Shown: positions 26,456 through 35,251 of the stretch, piece after piece
Position numbering within the stretch: position 1 is the stretch's first letter
Layout of the letters: the number at the start of each line of letters is the position of its first letter
Source of the DNA: Gordonia sp. SID5947
GTDB taxonomy: Bacteria; Actinomycetota; Actinomycetes; Mycobacteriales; Mycobacteriaceae
NCBI RefSeq assembly: GCF_009862785.1
Contig: NZ_WWHU01000001.1
Span: 1,364,001-1,428,000 of the forward strand
DNA length: 64,000 nucleotides
Reading direction: 5' to 3'
Notes under the pieces: generated by a model
Told to the model about the DNA's origin: nothing
What the model saw: only the letters and a program-made list of their open reading frames with translations
Database searches by the model: none
Made by a program: the position numbers and the translations under genes

Positions 26456-29041
26456 GTGACTGCTCCCAACCTGACCCGCGACCAAGCCCGCGAACGCGCC
26501 GCGACCATCGACGTCGGCAACTATGCGATCGATCTCGACCTCACCGACGGTGACGGGGCCCCGGGCACCGACACGTTCCGATCGGTCACCACGGTGACCT
26601 TCACCGCGGAGCCGGGCGCCGAGTCCTTCATAGACCTCGTCGCACCGAAACTGATCTCGGCGACTCTGAACGGTACCGACCTCGATGTGTCCGGGTTCGA
26701 CGAATCGGTGGGTATCGCGCTCCCGTCGCTGGCCGCCGAGAACACCCTCACCGTGGTCGCCGACTGCGCCTACTCCAACACCGGCGAAGGGCTTCACCGC
26801 TTCGTCGACCCCACCGACGATTCGGTCTATCTGTATTCGCAGTTCGAAACGGCCGACGCCAAGCGCATGTTCGCCTGCTTCGATCAGCCGGACCTGAAAG
26901 CCACCTACACATTGACGGTCACCGCACCCGAGGACTGGAAGGTGATCTCCAACTCCGCCGTGGTGAACACGCTCGCCGCCGAACCGGGACTGCACCGGTT
27001 TCGCGCGACACCACCGATGAGCACCTACCTGGTGGCGTTGATCGCCGGTCCATACGCGGAGTGGACCGATACCTACACCGACGACCACGGCTCCATCCCG
27101 CTCGGAATCTATTGCCGCGCATCGCTGGCCGAGCACATGGATGCCGAACGGCTGTTCATCGAGACCAAGCAGGGATTCGGCTTCTACCATCAGAACTTCG
27201 GTATCCCCTATGCCTTCGGCAAATACGATCAGCTCTTCGTGCCGGAGTTCAACGCCGGCGCGATGGAGAACGCCGGCGCCGTGACCTTCCTCGAGGACTA
27301 CGTCTTCCGGTCACGCGTGACCAAGTACCTCTACGAACGTCGCGCCGAGACCGTCCTTCACGAGATGGCCCACATGTGGTTCGGCGACCTCGTCACCATG
27401 CAGTGGTGGGATGACCTCTGGCTCAACGAGTCCTTCGCGACGTTCGCGTCGGTCCTGTCCCAGTCCGAGGCGACCGAATACAAGAACGCCTGGACGACGT
27501 TCGCGAACGTCGAGAAATCGTGGGCCTATCGCCAGGACCAACTGCCCTCCACCCACCCGGTGGCCGCGGACATCCCCGACATCGCCGCCGTGGAGGTCAA
27601 CTTCGACGGCATCACCTACGCCAAGGGCGCCTCGGTGCTCAAACAGCTGGTCGCCTATGTCGGCCTCGAGGACTTCCTCGCCGGCCTGCGCGACTACTTC
27701 GCTGCCCACAAGTTCGGGAACGCATCGTTCTCCGACCTTCTTGCCGCACTGGAGAAGTCGTCCGGACGTGACCTGTCCGACTGGGGTTCCCAGTGGCTCA
27801 AGACAACCGGAATCAACGTGATGCGCCCCGACTTCGAGGTCGACGCCGACGGGAAGTTCACCAGGTTCTCGATCATCCAGGACGGCGCCCACCCCGGCGC
27901 CGGCGAGACCCGCGTCCACCGCATGAAGGTCGGCATCTACGACGACAACGGTACCGGCACCCTCGAGCGCGTCACGAGCGTCGAACTCGACGTCGAGGGT
28001 GCGCGCACCGAGGTGGCCGAGCTCGTCGGGACGAGCCGCGGCGCCCTGATCCTGCTCAATGACGACGATCTCACCTACGCGTCGGTTCGCCTCGACGCCG
28101 ATTCGCTGGCCACCGCGACCGCACGGATCGGCGACATCGCCGACCCCATGCCGCGCACGCTCGTCTGGTCGGCGGCCTGGGAGATGACCAGGCAGGCCGA
28201 GATGGCGGCCCGGGAGTTCGCCGAGCTGGTACAGCGAGGCATCGCCTCCGAGTCGGAGATCGGCGTCGTCCAGCGGGTACTGATGCAGGCGAGCAGTGCG
28301 ATCGAGGCTTACGCGGATCCCGCGTGGGTGTCGTCCACCGGACGCCCCGCCTTCAGTGCCCGACTGCTCGAGCTCGCCCGTGGTTCCCAGCCCGGTTCCG
28401 ATCACCAACTCGCGTTCGTGAACACCTGGCTGGCAGGCAAACTCAACGATGATCAGGTGGCAGCCGCCCGCGGTCTCCTCGACGGAGACGATCCGGTTTC
28501 GCACGGCCTCACCGGTCTGGTGGTGGATACCGACATGCGGTGGAAGCTGGTGCGCGCGTTGGCATCCGCCGGCGCGATCGACACAGATCCCACGAGTTCG
28601 CCGGTGATCGACGCCGAGGCGCAGCGCGACAACACTGCCACGGGTCAACGCCAGGCGGCCGCCGCCCGCGCGTCACGACCGCTCGCCGAGGCGAAAGCCG
28701 ATGCATGGGCGCAGGCCGTCGACGACGACTCACTCTCGAACGTCTACACGCGGACCATGATCGAGGGGTTCGCTCGGGCCGGTCAGGGTGAACTGTTGCA
28801 GCCGTACGTGGCCAAGTACTTCGAGGCGATCCCCGGTATCTGGAGCCGTCGGTCGAGCGAGGTGGCGCAGACGGTCGTGGTGGGTCTCTATCCGCACTGG
28901 GCGATCGACGCCGAGGCCATCGCGGCCGCCGACGAGTTCTTGGCGGCCGATCACCCGCCCGCGCTGAAGCGCCTGATCTCCGAAGGCCGTGACACCGTCG
29001 CCCGGTCCCTGCGCGCCCGGGAGTTCGACGCACAGCAATGA
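26456..29041 (+). CDS. pepN: Aminopeptidase N
   Basis: M1-family zinc aminopeptidase, 861 residues, the same length as mycobacterial PepN. The exopeptidase motif GAMENAG is near residue 267, the zinc site HEMAHMWFGDLV at 302-306, and the third ligand in LWLNESFA near 325. A helical ERAP1-like C-terminal domain follows from about 520. I choose GTG 26456 (TAPNLTRDQARERA), as this matches the start of known PepN proteins. The frame stays open 33 codons upstream through non-homologous sequence. It turns over peptides in the cytoplasm. Confidence 0.96.
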   Translation: MTAPNLTRDQARERAATIDVGNYAIDLDLTDGDGAPGTDTFRSVTTVTFTAEPGAESFIDLVAPKLISATLNGTDLDVSGFDESVGIALPSLAAENTLTVVADCAYSNTGEGLHRFVDPTDDSVYLYSQFETADAKRMFACFDQPDLKATYTLTVTAPEDWKVISNSAVVNTLAAEPGLHRFRATPPMSTYLVALIAGPYAEWTDTYTDDHGSIPLGIYCRASLAEHMDAERLFIETKQGFGFYHQNFGIPYAFGKYDQLFVPEFNAGAMENAGAVTFLEDYVFRSRVTKYLYERRAETVLHEMAHMWFGDLVTMQWWDDLWLNESFATFASVLSQSEATEYKNAWTTFANVEKSWAYRQDQLPSTHPVAADIPDIAAVEVNFDGITYAKGASVLKQLVAYVGLEDFLAGLRDYFAAHKFGNASFSDLLAALEKSSGRDLSDWGSQWLKTTGINVMRPDFEVDADGKFTRFSIIQDGAHPGAGETRVHRMKVGIYDDNGTGTLERVTSVELDVEGARTEVAELVGTSRGALILLNDDDLTYASVRLDADSLATATARIGDIADPMPRTLVWSAAWEMTRQAEMAAREFAELVQRGIASESEIGVVQRVLMQASSAIEAYADPAWVSSTGRPAFSARLLELARGSQPGSDHQLAFVNTWLAGKLNDDQVAAARGLLDGDDPVSHGLTGLVVDTDMRWKLVRALASAGAIDTDPTSSPVIDAEAQRDNTATGQRQAAAARASRPLAEAKADAWAQAVDDDSLSNVYTRTMIEGFARAGQGELLQPYVAKYFEAIPGIWSRRSSEVAQTVVVGLYPHWAIDAEAIAAADEFLAADHPPALKRLISEGRDTVARSLRAREFDAQQ

Positions 29042-29047
29042 GTGTGC

Positions 29048-29075
29048 GGGTCCGGCGATCTCGGTCGCCGGACCC
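29048..29075. terminator. Bidirectional terminator between pepN and the response regulator
   Basis: A perfect 11-base stem, gggtccggcga at 29048-29058 and tcgccggaccc at 29065-29075, over a six-base loop. It fills the 39-base gap between two convergent genes. Confidence 0.88.
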
Positions 29076-29080
29076 TACCC

Positions 29081-29776
29081 TCAACGATTACGCCAGCGAT
29101 ACCTGACCTGCGGCCGCCCGGTGTTGCCGTACTCGGTGATCCGCTCGACGGCGCCGTCCTCGGCCAGCCGCTCGAGATAACGCCACGCGGTGACACGCGA
29201 ACTACCCAGCACTGCAGCGACTTCCGATGCGGTGAGCCCGCCGTCGCTGTCGCGGACCGCACGGCCGACGGCGTCCTCGGTTTCCGGGGCCGCACCCTTC
29301 TTGGCGGTACGCCGCGTATCCGAGGTCCGTAACTCCGCGAGCGCGCGGTCGACGTCACGCTGACTCACCGCGTCGCTGCCCGCGGTGAGCGCACCCCGAT
29401 AGTTGAGATACTGCCTGATCTTCTCGCCGAAGGCGGCAAAGGTGAAGGGCTTCAGCAGATAGAGCAGCACGCCGTGCGACATCGCGTTACGCACCGTGGC
29501 CAGATCCCGCTGTGCGGTGATCGCGATGACATCGGGCCCGGATCGCAGCCCCGACAACGCCGAGGCGAGGTCGACGCCTCGCGCGTCGGGCAATCCGAGG
29601 TCGAGCAGCACCAGATCGACGGGCGCGGGCGAGGCGGCCGCCTCTGTCGCGACACGCATCGCCTGCTGCGCCGTGGTGACAGACGCCACGACCTCGAAAC
29701 CACCCAAGCGAGCGAGATATTCGCGGTGCGCCTCTGCGATGAGGGGTTCGTCCTCGACGATCAGCACGCGAATCAT
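29081..29776 (-). CDS. CitB/DcuR-type response regulator
   Basis: A 231-residue two-component regulator. The receiver domain (MIRVLIVEDEPLIAEAH, acceptor aspartate in LVLLDLGLPDARG, lysine in YLLKPFTFAAF) is followed by a linker and a C-terminal helix-turn-helix (GLTASEVAAVLGSSRVTAWRYLERLAEDGAV). This order is typical of the CitB/DcuR family, which respond to citrate or C4-dicarboxylates. Its ATG overlaps the stop of the kinase gene (ATGA). With the divergent dctA next door, control of dicarboxylate uptake is the likely job. Confidence 0.9.
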   Translation of the reverse strand: MIRVLIVEDEPLIAEAHREYLARLGGFEVVASVTTAQQAMRVATEAAASPAPVDLVLLDLGLPDARGVDLASALSGLRSGPDVIAITAQRDLATVRNAMSHGVLLYLLKPFTFAAFGEKIRQYLNYRGALTAGSDAVSQRDVDRALAELRTSDTRRTAKKGAAPETEDAVGRAVRDSDGGLTASEVAAVLGSSRVTAWRYLERLAEDGAVERITEYGNTGRPQVRYRWRNR

Positions 29777-31368
29777 CGGTCGGCGCCCGCCGGCCTGTCG
29801 CCGGCGCCTTCGTCCACGGCGCGGTCCGCCGCAGCGAACGTCGCCGTCACCACAGACGCATAGGTGTTCTCCGCGCACAGGTTTCCCGCGTGCTGATCGA
29901 CGACGCCGGCGACAAGCGCGAGGCCCAATCCGCGGCCTGCGGCATCACCTCCCGCCTTGGTCGAGTACCCGCGAGTCTGTGCGCGCCCGAACTCGTCGGG
30001 ATCCATTCCGGGTCCGCTGTCGGCGACCACCACCTCGAGCCGTCGGATGTCACCCACGACGGTCACCTCCACCCACGGATCGGCCGGATCGCACGCGTCG
30101 AGCGCATTGTCGATGAGGTTGCCCACGACGGTGATCATCTCATCGACGGTGAGCAGCTGGGTGGCATCGTCGCCGACCTGCGAATCCTCGGTGAGCGTCA
30201 ACGAGATACCGCGCTCGGCGGCCTGCGCCGACTTGCCCAGCAGGAGTGCCGCCAACGCCGGCTCCGCGACCGCCTCGGTCATGCGATCGATCAAGCGTTG
30301 CGACAGTTGCATCTCGGTCGTGGCCATCGAGGCGGCCTCCTCGCTGCGCCCCGTCTCGATCATCGCGACGATGGTGTGCAGCCGATTCGCCGATTCGTGC
30401 AGCTGCGAGCGCAGGGCCTCGGCAAAACGCGTCATCGCGTCCAGTTCGCCCATGGCCTCGGCCATCTCGGTTCGGTCGCGAATCGTGATGACGGCAGAGG
30501 TGGGATCACTCGGCACCGGCGAACGACTGACCACCAGCGTCCGGCCCTGCTCTGCCCAGAGCATGTCGACCAACGGCTCGTCTCCCGTCGCCAGGAACGC
30601 CGGCAGGTCGATCTCACCGTCGCGAGGATCGCCGAGTAACCGCCGTGCCTCGTCGTTGACAAGGGCGGGCCGACCGCGCTCGGTCACCACCAGCCCTTCA
30701 CGTACCGCGTGGAGCACCGCGTCGTGATGCTCGTACATGAGGCGGAGTTCCGATGGCGCCAACCCGCCGGTCTGCCGGAGGAGTCGTCGGCGGATCAGCC
30801 ACAGGCCCAACCCGGCCGTGACGAGCGCCGCCAGCCCGATCGCGGCGATCAGCGGGAGTTGCGCCAGCCATGCGGCGCTGAGCGACTGCAGGGTGATCCC
30901 GGCCGCGACCAGACCGACGATCCGCCCGTCACGCGCACGCACCGGCGCCACCGTGCGGATCGAGGGCCCGAGCGTGCCCGTGTAGGTCTCGGTGTACACC
31001 TCGCCCGCGAGCGCTTCGGCGGTGGAGCCGATGTACTTGCGTCCGATGAGCGCGGGATCGGTGTGCGTGTAGCGCGTGCCGTCGGTGCCCATGATCGTGA
31101 TGAAGGCGATGTTTGTCGACGTCCGGACCTGTTCGGTGACCGGCTGCAGCGTCGCCGCCGGGTTCGGTGACATCAGCGCCCGCGCCGTCGACGGCGAATC
31201 GGCAAGACTGACCGCGATCGCGGTCACCTCGTCGCGGGCGGCGCGGTCGCCGTCGACACGCGCATCGATCGCGGCGAGGACACTGCCCGCGACGACGATC
31301 ACGGCGACCACCATGAGCAGCCAGGCCACCGCCTGCCCCGCGAGGGTCCGGGGCACCACTCGACGCAT
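29773..31368 (-). CDS. CitA/DcuS-type sensor histidine kinase
   Basis: A 531-residue kinase: first membrane helix (about 10-34), an extracellular PAS-like sensor domain (about 35-170, with TYTHTDPALIGRKY typical of CitA/DcuS sensors), second membrane helix (about 172-196), a cytoplasmic PAS domain (VREGLVVTERG, ITIRDRTE), the phosphoacceptor histidine in LRSQLHESANRLHTI, and an ATPase domain with NLIDNALDA, DSGPGMD and GRGLGLALV. I choose ATG 31368 because ggagg lies seven bases upstream. An ATG eight codons earlier lacks this. It most probably senses a di- or tricarboxylate outside the cell. Confidence 0.9.
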   Translation of the reverse strand: MRRVVPRTLAGQAVAWLLMVVAVIVVAGSVLAAIDARVDGDRAARDEVTAIAVSLADSPSTARALMSPNPAATLQPVTEQVRTSTNIAFITIMGTDGTRYTHTDPALIGRKYIGSTAEALAGEVYTETYTGTLGPSIRTVAPVRARDGRIVGLVAAGITLQSLSAAWLAQLPLIAAIGLAALVTAGLGLWLIRRRLLRQTGGLAPSELRLMYEHHDAVLHAVREGLVVTERGRPALVNDEARRLLGDPRDGEIDLPAFLATGDEPLVDMLWAEQGRTLVVSRSPVPSDPTSAVITIRDRTEMAEAMGELDAMTRFAEALRSQLHESANRLHTIVAMIETGRSEEAASMATTEMQLSQRLIDRMTEAVAEPALAALLLGKSAQAAERGISLTLTEDSQVGDDATQLLTVDEMITVVGNLIDNALDACDPADPWVEVTVVGDIRRLEVVVADSGPGMDPDEFGRAQTRGYSTKAGGDAAGRGLGLALVAGVVDQHAGNLCAENTYASVVTATFAAADRAVDEGAGDRPAGADR

Positions 31369-31398
31369 GTGCCACCTCCGCACGCAATTCATCGGTTA

Positions 31399-31440
31399 CG
31401 TTCGCTGAACGAAACGAACTCAATCGTGACCCGCGTCACG
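31399..31440. promoter_or_regulatory. CRP/GlxR-type site and a second palindrome before dctA
   Basis: CGTGAC-CCGC-GTCACG (31425-31440) is a perfect palindrome that contains GTGA-N6-TCAC, the core of the CRP/GlxR consensus. A second inverted repeat, CGTTC-GCT-GAACG (31399-31411), lies nearer the kinase gene and could be the site of the response regulator. Both sit in the 146-base gap between dctA and the kinase. Binding is inferred from the motif only. Confidence 0.6.
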
Positions 31441-31514
31441 CGTCCGTCCCACAATCCATACACGGGCGGTGACCGCGCGGTCCATGACGCGGTGCGACGA
31501 TGAGAGGAACTCCG

Positions 31515-32960
31515 ATGAATCTGAGATCACGACCGGGCGAATCGGGCGAACAGCCCTCCGGTGAGGTGTCCACCACCGGGGTGCCGACCACCAGGAAACG
31601 AGATCGGACGCACTGGCTGTACATCGCCGTGATCGTTGCGGTGGTGGCGGGCGTCATCGTCGGGCTGGTCGCACCCCAGCTGGGCAAGGACCTCGCATTT
31701 CTCGGCACCATGTTCGTGAGCCTCATCAAGATGATGATCGCCCCGGTCATCTTCTGCACGATCGTCCTCGGCATCGGATCGGTCCGAAAGGCTGCGACCG
31801 TCGGCAAGGTCGGGGGTCTGGCGTTCGTCTACTTCCTGGTGATGTCGACCGTCGCACTCGCGATCGGCCTCGTGGTCGGAAACCTGATCAAACCCGGCGA
31901 TGGCCTCAACATCGCGACGACCGCCGGCAAGGGCGCCGAATTGGCCAACGAGGCCCACGAATCCGGCGGGACACTCGACTTCGTCGAGGGCATCATCCCC
32001 ACCTCGATGCTCTCCGCCCTGACCGAGGGCAACGTGCTGCAGGCGCTCTTCGTGGCCCTCCTCGTGGGATTCGCCATCCAGGCCATGGGTCGCACCGGCG
32101 AGCCGATACTGACCGCGGTGTCGTACTTCCAGAAGCTGGTCTTCAAGGTGCTGTCGATGATCCTGTGGGTTGCACCGATCGGCGCGTTCGGTGCGATCGC
32201 CAACGTCGTCGGCCAGACCGGCTGGGCCGCAGTCCAGCAACTGCTGATCCTGATGCTCGCGTTCTACATCACCTGCGTGGTTTTCGTGTTCGGCGTCCTC
32301 GGCGTCCTGTTGCGGACTGTTGCCGGCGTGTCGATCTTCCGTCTGGTCCGCTACCTGGCGCGCGAGTATCTGCTGATCTTCGCCACCTCGTCGTCGGAGT
32401 CCGCCCTCCCTCGCCTCATCGCCAAGATGGAACACCTGGGCGTGGAGAAGACCACCGTGGGTGTGGTGGTGCCCACCGGCTATTCCTTCAATCTCGACGG
32501 CACGGCCATCTACCTCACGATGGCCTCGATCTTCATCGCCGACGCGATGGGCGATCCCCTGTCGATCGGTGAACAGATCGGGCTGCTCGCCTTCATGATC
32601 ATCGCTTCGAAGGGCGCCGCCGGCGTCAGCGGCGCGGGGCTGGCCACCCTCGCGGGCGGATTGCAGGCCCACCGGCCGGAGATGCTCGACGGAGTGGGTC
32701 TCATCGTCGGGATCGACCGGTTCATGTCGGAGGCACGCGCGGTGACGAACTTCTCCGGCAACGCGGTCGCGACGCTGCTGGTCGGGTCGTGGACGGGGAC
32801 CATCGACAAGGACCGGATCGACACCGTACTGAGTGGCGGCGCGCCGTTCAACGAGTCGGACATGGTCGACGACGAACCGGTGGACCGTCTTGCCGACGAG
32901 GGCGCCGACCGGACATCGTCGCGTTCGGACCGCGCCGACAGAACACTCACCGATCACTGA
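31515..32960 (+). CDS. dctA: C4-dicarboxylate transporter DctA
   Basis: Sodium/proton-dicarboxylate symporter of the DAACS family, 481 residues from ATG 31515, with a gagagg ribosome binding site. About eight membrane helices start near residue 34. The conserved substrate-site segments are SSSESALPRL (serine-rich hairpin) and VPTGYSFNLDGTAIYL, and a further hairpin segment is GAAGVSGAGLATLAG. A charged tail of 50 residues is rich in Asp and Ser. It imports succinate, fumarate, malate and probably aspartate. It is divergent from a CitAB/DcuSR-like pair that probably controls it. Confidence 0.94.
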   Translation: MNLRSRPGESGEQPSGEVSTTGVPTTRKRDRTHWLYIAVIVAVVAGVIVGLVAPQLGKDLAFLGTMFVSLIKMMIAPVIFCTIVLGIGSVRKAATVGKVGGLAFVYFLVMSTVALAIGLVVGNLIKPGDGLNIATTAGKGAELANEAHESGGTLDFVEGIIPTSMLSALTEGNVLQALFVALLVGFAIQAMGRTGEPILTAVSYFQKLVFKVLSMILWVAPIGAFGAIANVVGQTGWAAVQQLLILMLAFYITCVVFVFGVLGVLLRTVAGVSIFRLVRYLAREYLLIFATSSSESALPRLIAKMEHLGVEKTTVGVVVPTGYSFNLDGTAIYLTMASIFIADAMGDPLSIGEQIGLLAFMIIASKGAAGVSGAGLATLAGGLQAHRPEMLDGVGLIVGIDRFMSEARAVTNFSGNAVATLLVGSWTGTIDKDRIDTVLSGGAPFNESDMVDDEPVDRLADEGADRTSSRSDRADRTLTDH

Positions 32961-32982
32961 TCACACGTCCACCGAGAACAGC

Positions 32983-33019
32983 AGGCGGCCGCTCACCCGA
33001 AAGGTGAGCGGCCGCCTGT
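32983..33019. terminator. Strong terminator after dctA
   Basis: A perfect 16-base stem, 32983-32998 pairing with 33004-33019, over the loop cgaaa. It lies between dctA and the convergent DUF5130 gene and can act for both. Confidence 0.9.
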
Positions 33020-33043
33020 TGGATTGATCGAGAGTTCGGCTGG

Positions 33044-33538
33044 TCAGGAGGCTGCTGCGGCGGTCGACATTACCCGCAGCGCCGCGATCAGCCCGTCGAT
33101 CAGGTCGCCCTGACGGAAGCCGGTCACAGCTGCGGTCACACCGAGCTGGGCCACACGATCGTTGACCCGATCGGCGACGGCGACACCCGAGACGACCACG
33201 ACCTCGTGCGAATTCGGGGACACCGCGATGAGCGCGCCATGGGCCGGCTCCGGCGACCGGAGCAGCACCGCGCGGGCATCGGCGACGGCATCGGTGCCGA
33301 GCTCACCGACATAGACGGAGAACCGGACGAGCGCCTTCTCGCTGGCACTCTTGAGTGCCTCGTCGAGACCGATCAGCTCTTCGCGGGTGAACGGCGGCGT
33401 CGTGGGTGCCTGACCCGGGAACCGGGTCGCCGACACCCGACCGCTGTTGGTGATGACCGTGCCGACCGGCAGCGCGGCCGCCGACGTCGTTTCGACGACG
33501 CCGGCGTGACGACCTGTTGCTACCTCACCACTTGCCAC
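33044..33538 (-). CDS. DUF5130 protein (Rv2468c-like)
   Basis: A 164-residue protein. The region FTREELIGLDEALKSASEKALVRFSVYVGEL and the later VLLRSPEPAHGALIAVSPNSHEVVVVSG resemble the TPM/DUF5130 group, and the gene order matches Rv2468c. GTG 33538 is preceded by ggagg at a good distance, and an upstream in-frame ATG has no such site. It overlaps the end of the small membrane-protein gene by 14 bases, so they are probably translated together. The function is unknown. TPM-type domains are often linked to membrane or acid-phosphatase-like roles. Confidence 0.82.
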   Translation of the reverse strand: MASGEVATGRHAGVVETTSAAALPVGTVITNSGRVSATRFPGQAPTTPPFTREELIGLDEALKSASEKALVRFSVYVGELGTDAVADARAVLLRSPEPAHGALIAVSPNSHEVVVVSGVAVADRVNDRVAQLGVTAAVTGFRQGDLIDGLIAALRVMSTAAAAS

Positions 33539-33773
33539 TGGCCGAGCCTCCGTCCACATCGGTCGATTCCGCATGATGTGCCAGCGCCATCGGCTCGATG
33601 TCGGTGGCGCTGAAGAGCAGTGGTGCGTGATCCCACCGCTGATCGAGGGTGTACAGCGACACCTTCGGATACTTCGTGTTGAACGTGAACGCCATCGCGA
33701 TGACACATGCCACGACAAGGACCACACAGATGATCGTGACAGGCACTCCGATGGCGACGATCAGGTTGTCCAT
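33525..33773 (-). CDS. Small single-pass membrane protein
   Basis: An 82-residue protein with one N-terminal membrane helix (VAIGVPVTIICVVLVVACVIAMAF, about 6-30) and a hydrophilic C-terminal half (YPKVSLYTLDQRWDHAPLLFSATDIEP). The start is ATG 33773. The end overlaps the DUF5130 gene by 14 bases, which suggests the two products act together, perhaps as a membrane anchor and partner. I know of no function. Confidence 0.78.
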   Translation of the reverse strand: MDNLIVAIGVPVTIICVVLVVACVIAMAFTFNTKYPKVSLYTLDQRWDHAPLLFSATDIEPMALAHHAESTDVDGGSASGKW

Positions 33774-33932
33774 GTCACCCTTTCGATCGGCTGCACTGCG
33801 GTGACCTGCGGAACATCCGATGTACAGGTCATTGTGATCAATCTAGCCGACGCACGCGGCACCCGGGCGGTGACCCCTACAGTGCGTCGTAGACAGAAAC
33901 CGCCGACCACGTCGTTCGACTCCGAAGCGATG

Positions 33933-34580
33933 TCAGGCCGCGCCGGCGTCGATGTACTGCGCCCACGCCGGATCGATCTCCTTCACCGCGGCGAGCAGAC
34001 GCCAATGACGCCCCTTGGGAGCGCCTGGCTGCACACGCAGCGTCCAACCCAACTCGCTCAGGAGCCGATCCGCCTTGCGGTGATTGCAGCTCGCACAGCA
34101 GGCAACACAGTTCTCCCACGTGTGTGATCCGCCCCGGCTACGGGGCAACACGTGGTCGATGGTGGTCGCCTTGGCGGCGCAGTACCCGCAGCGGAATCGG
34201 TCGCGATGCATGAGTGCGGCCCTCGTGAGGGGCACGACGGCGCGATACGGCACCTTGACGAAGGATCGGAGCCGGATGACCGACGGCACCGGGACGGACA
34301 TGTCGGCCGAGTGCACGGCCAGCCCGCCGTCGTCGGCATGGACGACGTCGGCCCTCTCCCGCAGGACCAGCACGATTGCACGGCGCAACGAGATGGCCGT
34401 CAGCGGCTCGTAGGTGGCATTGAGCAGGAGTACCCGGCGACGGCCCCAGAGCAGTGCAGAACGCGTCGGAGGAACGGTGCCGGCCTCGTGTGCGCGTGCA
34501 CCGGGCAGGGGGTTGAGCGCAGTGATGCTCGCTCGGCCGCCGTCGGCCGATACCGTCTTTGCTGCTCTCCTGCTCGTCAT
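33933..34580 (-). CDS. HNH endonuclease domain protein (Rv2469c-like)
   Basis: A 215-residue protein with a C-terminal HNH nuclease fold. The metal-binding cysteines are in RCGYCAAKAT and VACCASCNHRKADR, and the catalytic core is TTIDHVLPRSRGGSHTWENC. The central part (VLLLNATYEPLTAISLRRAIVLVL) is typical of stand-alone chromosomal HNH proteins kept at this place in Mycobacteriales. It is not linked to a phage, intein or restriction system here. I use ATG 34580, which has a gggag site seven bases upstream. Its real substrate is unknown. Confidence 0.9.
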   Translation of the reverse strand: MTSRRAAKTVSADGGRASITALNPLPGARAHEAGTVPPTRSALLWGRRRVLLLNATYEPLTAISLRRAIVLVLRERADVVHADDGGLAVHSADMSVPVPSVIRLRSFVKVPYRAVVPLTRAALMHRDRFRCGYCAAKATTIDHVLPRSRGGSHTWENCVACCASCNHRKADRLLSELGWTLRVQPGAPKGRHWRLLAAVKEIDPAWAQYIDAGAA

Positions 34581-34740
34581 ATGTGTCTCCCACCTCAACA
34601 CGACGAGGTCAAGTTGACCATGGAACACCGACTATTGCACGACAATTGTGTGTGTCGCCGCAGGTCGGCTCGGTGAACACCGGGTGGCCCGCTCGCCTGC
34701 ACACGATGTGCGGTTGAGGCCTGCGCCCGCGGTCAGGACA

Positions 34741-35181
34741 ATGGAGACCGTGAGCACTGAGGTCCCCGGCGGCATACAGCCCAACAACCCTTCGACGCAG
34801 CGAACCTTCTACGACGAGGTCGGCGGCGCGGAAACTTTTCGCAAGCTCACCGCGCGGTTCTACGAGGAGGTCGCCGCTGACGAGGTGCTGCGTCCGCTGT
34901 ATCCGGAAGAGGACCTCGTACCCGCCGAACGACGGCTGCGGATGTTCCTCGAGCAGTATTGGGGCGGACCCCGCACGTATTCGGAGGAGCGTGGCCATCC
35001 GCGGCTGCGGATGCGGCATCATCCGTTCCGTATCGGCCCCATCGAACGCGACGCCTGGCTGCGCTGCATGCACACCGCGATCGCGTCGATCGACGCCCAG
35101 ACCCTCGACGACCCACACCGGCGTGCCCTCGTCGACTACATGGAGATGGCCGCGCAGTCGATGATGAATTCGCCCGTCTGA
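34741..35181 (+). CDS. glbO: Truncated hemoglobin, group II (trHbO)
   Basis: A 146-residue haem protein of the truncated globin family. [23 protein letters not shown], the [24 protein letters not shown] segment (with the group II Tyr, Trp and proximal His region) and [17 protein letters not shown] match mycobacterial GlbO closely. These proteins bind oxygen and NO and may help respiration or detoxification. There are about 18 extra residues before the conserved part. The choice between ATG 34741 and a GTG three codons later is open. It is divergent from the HNH gene and followed by aglA as in M. tuberculosis. Confidence 0.95.
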   Translation: METVSTEVPGGIQPNNPSTQRTFYDEVGGAETFRKLTARFYEEVAADEVLRPLYPEEDLVPAERRLRMFLEQYWGGPRTYSEERGHPRLRMRHHPFRIGPIERDAWLRCMHTAIASIDAQTLDDPHRRALVDYMEMAAQSMMNSPV

Positions 35182-35251
35182 CACGCCGACACGTCGGTTC
35201 CGACGCGCCGAGATGACCTGTAGTTCTCACCGAAAACACAGGTAGGGCACA

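Noticed and set aside
31527..32957. Minus-strand frame of 476 codons opposite dctA
   Set aside because: Mirror of the membrane protein codons, extremely rich in Asp, Glu, His and Arg, with no motif.
33933..34580. HNH gene as a homing endonuclease or restriction enzyme
   Set aside because: There is no intein, intron, methyltransferase or phage gene near, and the gene keeps a conserved chromosomal position matching Rv2469c.
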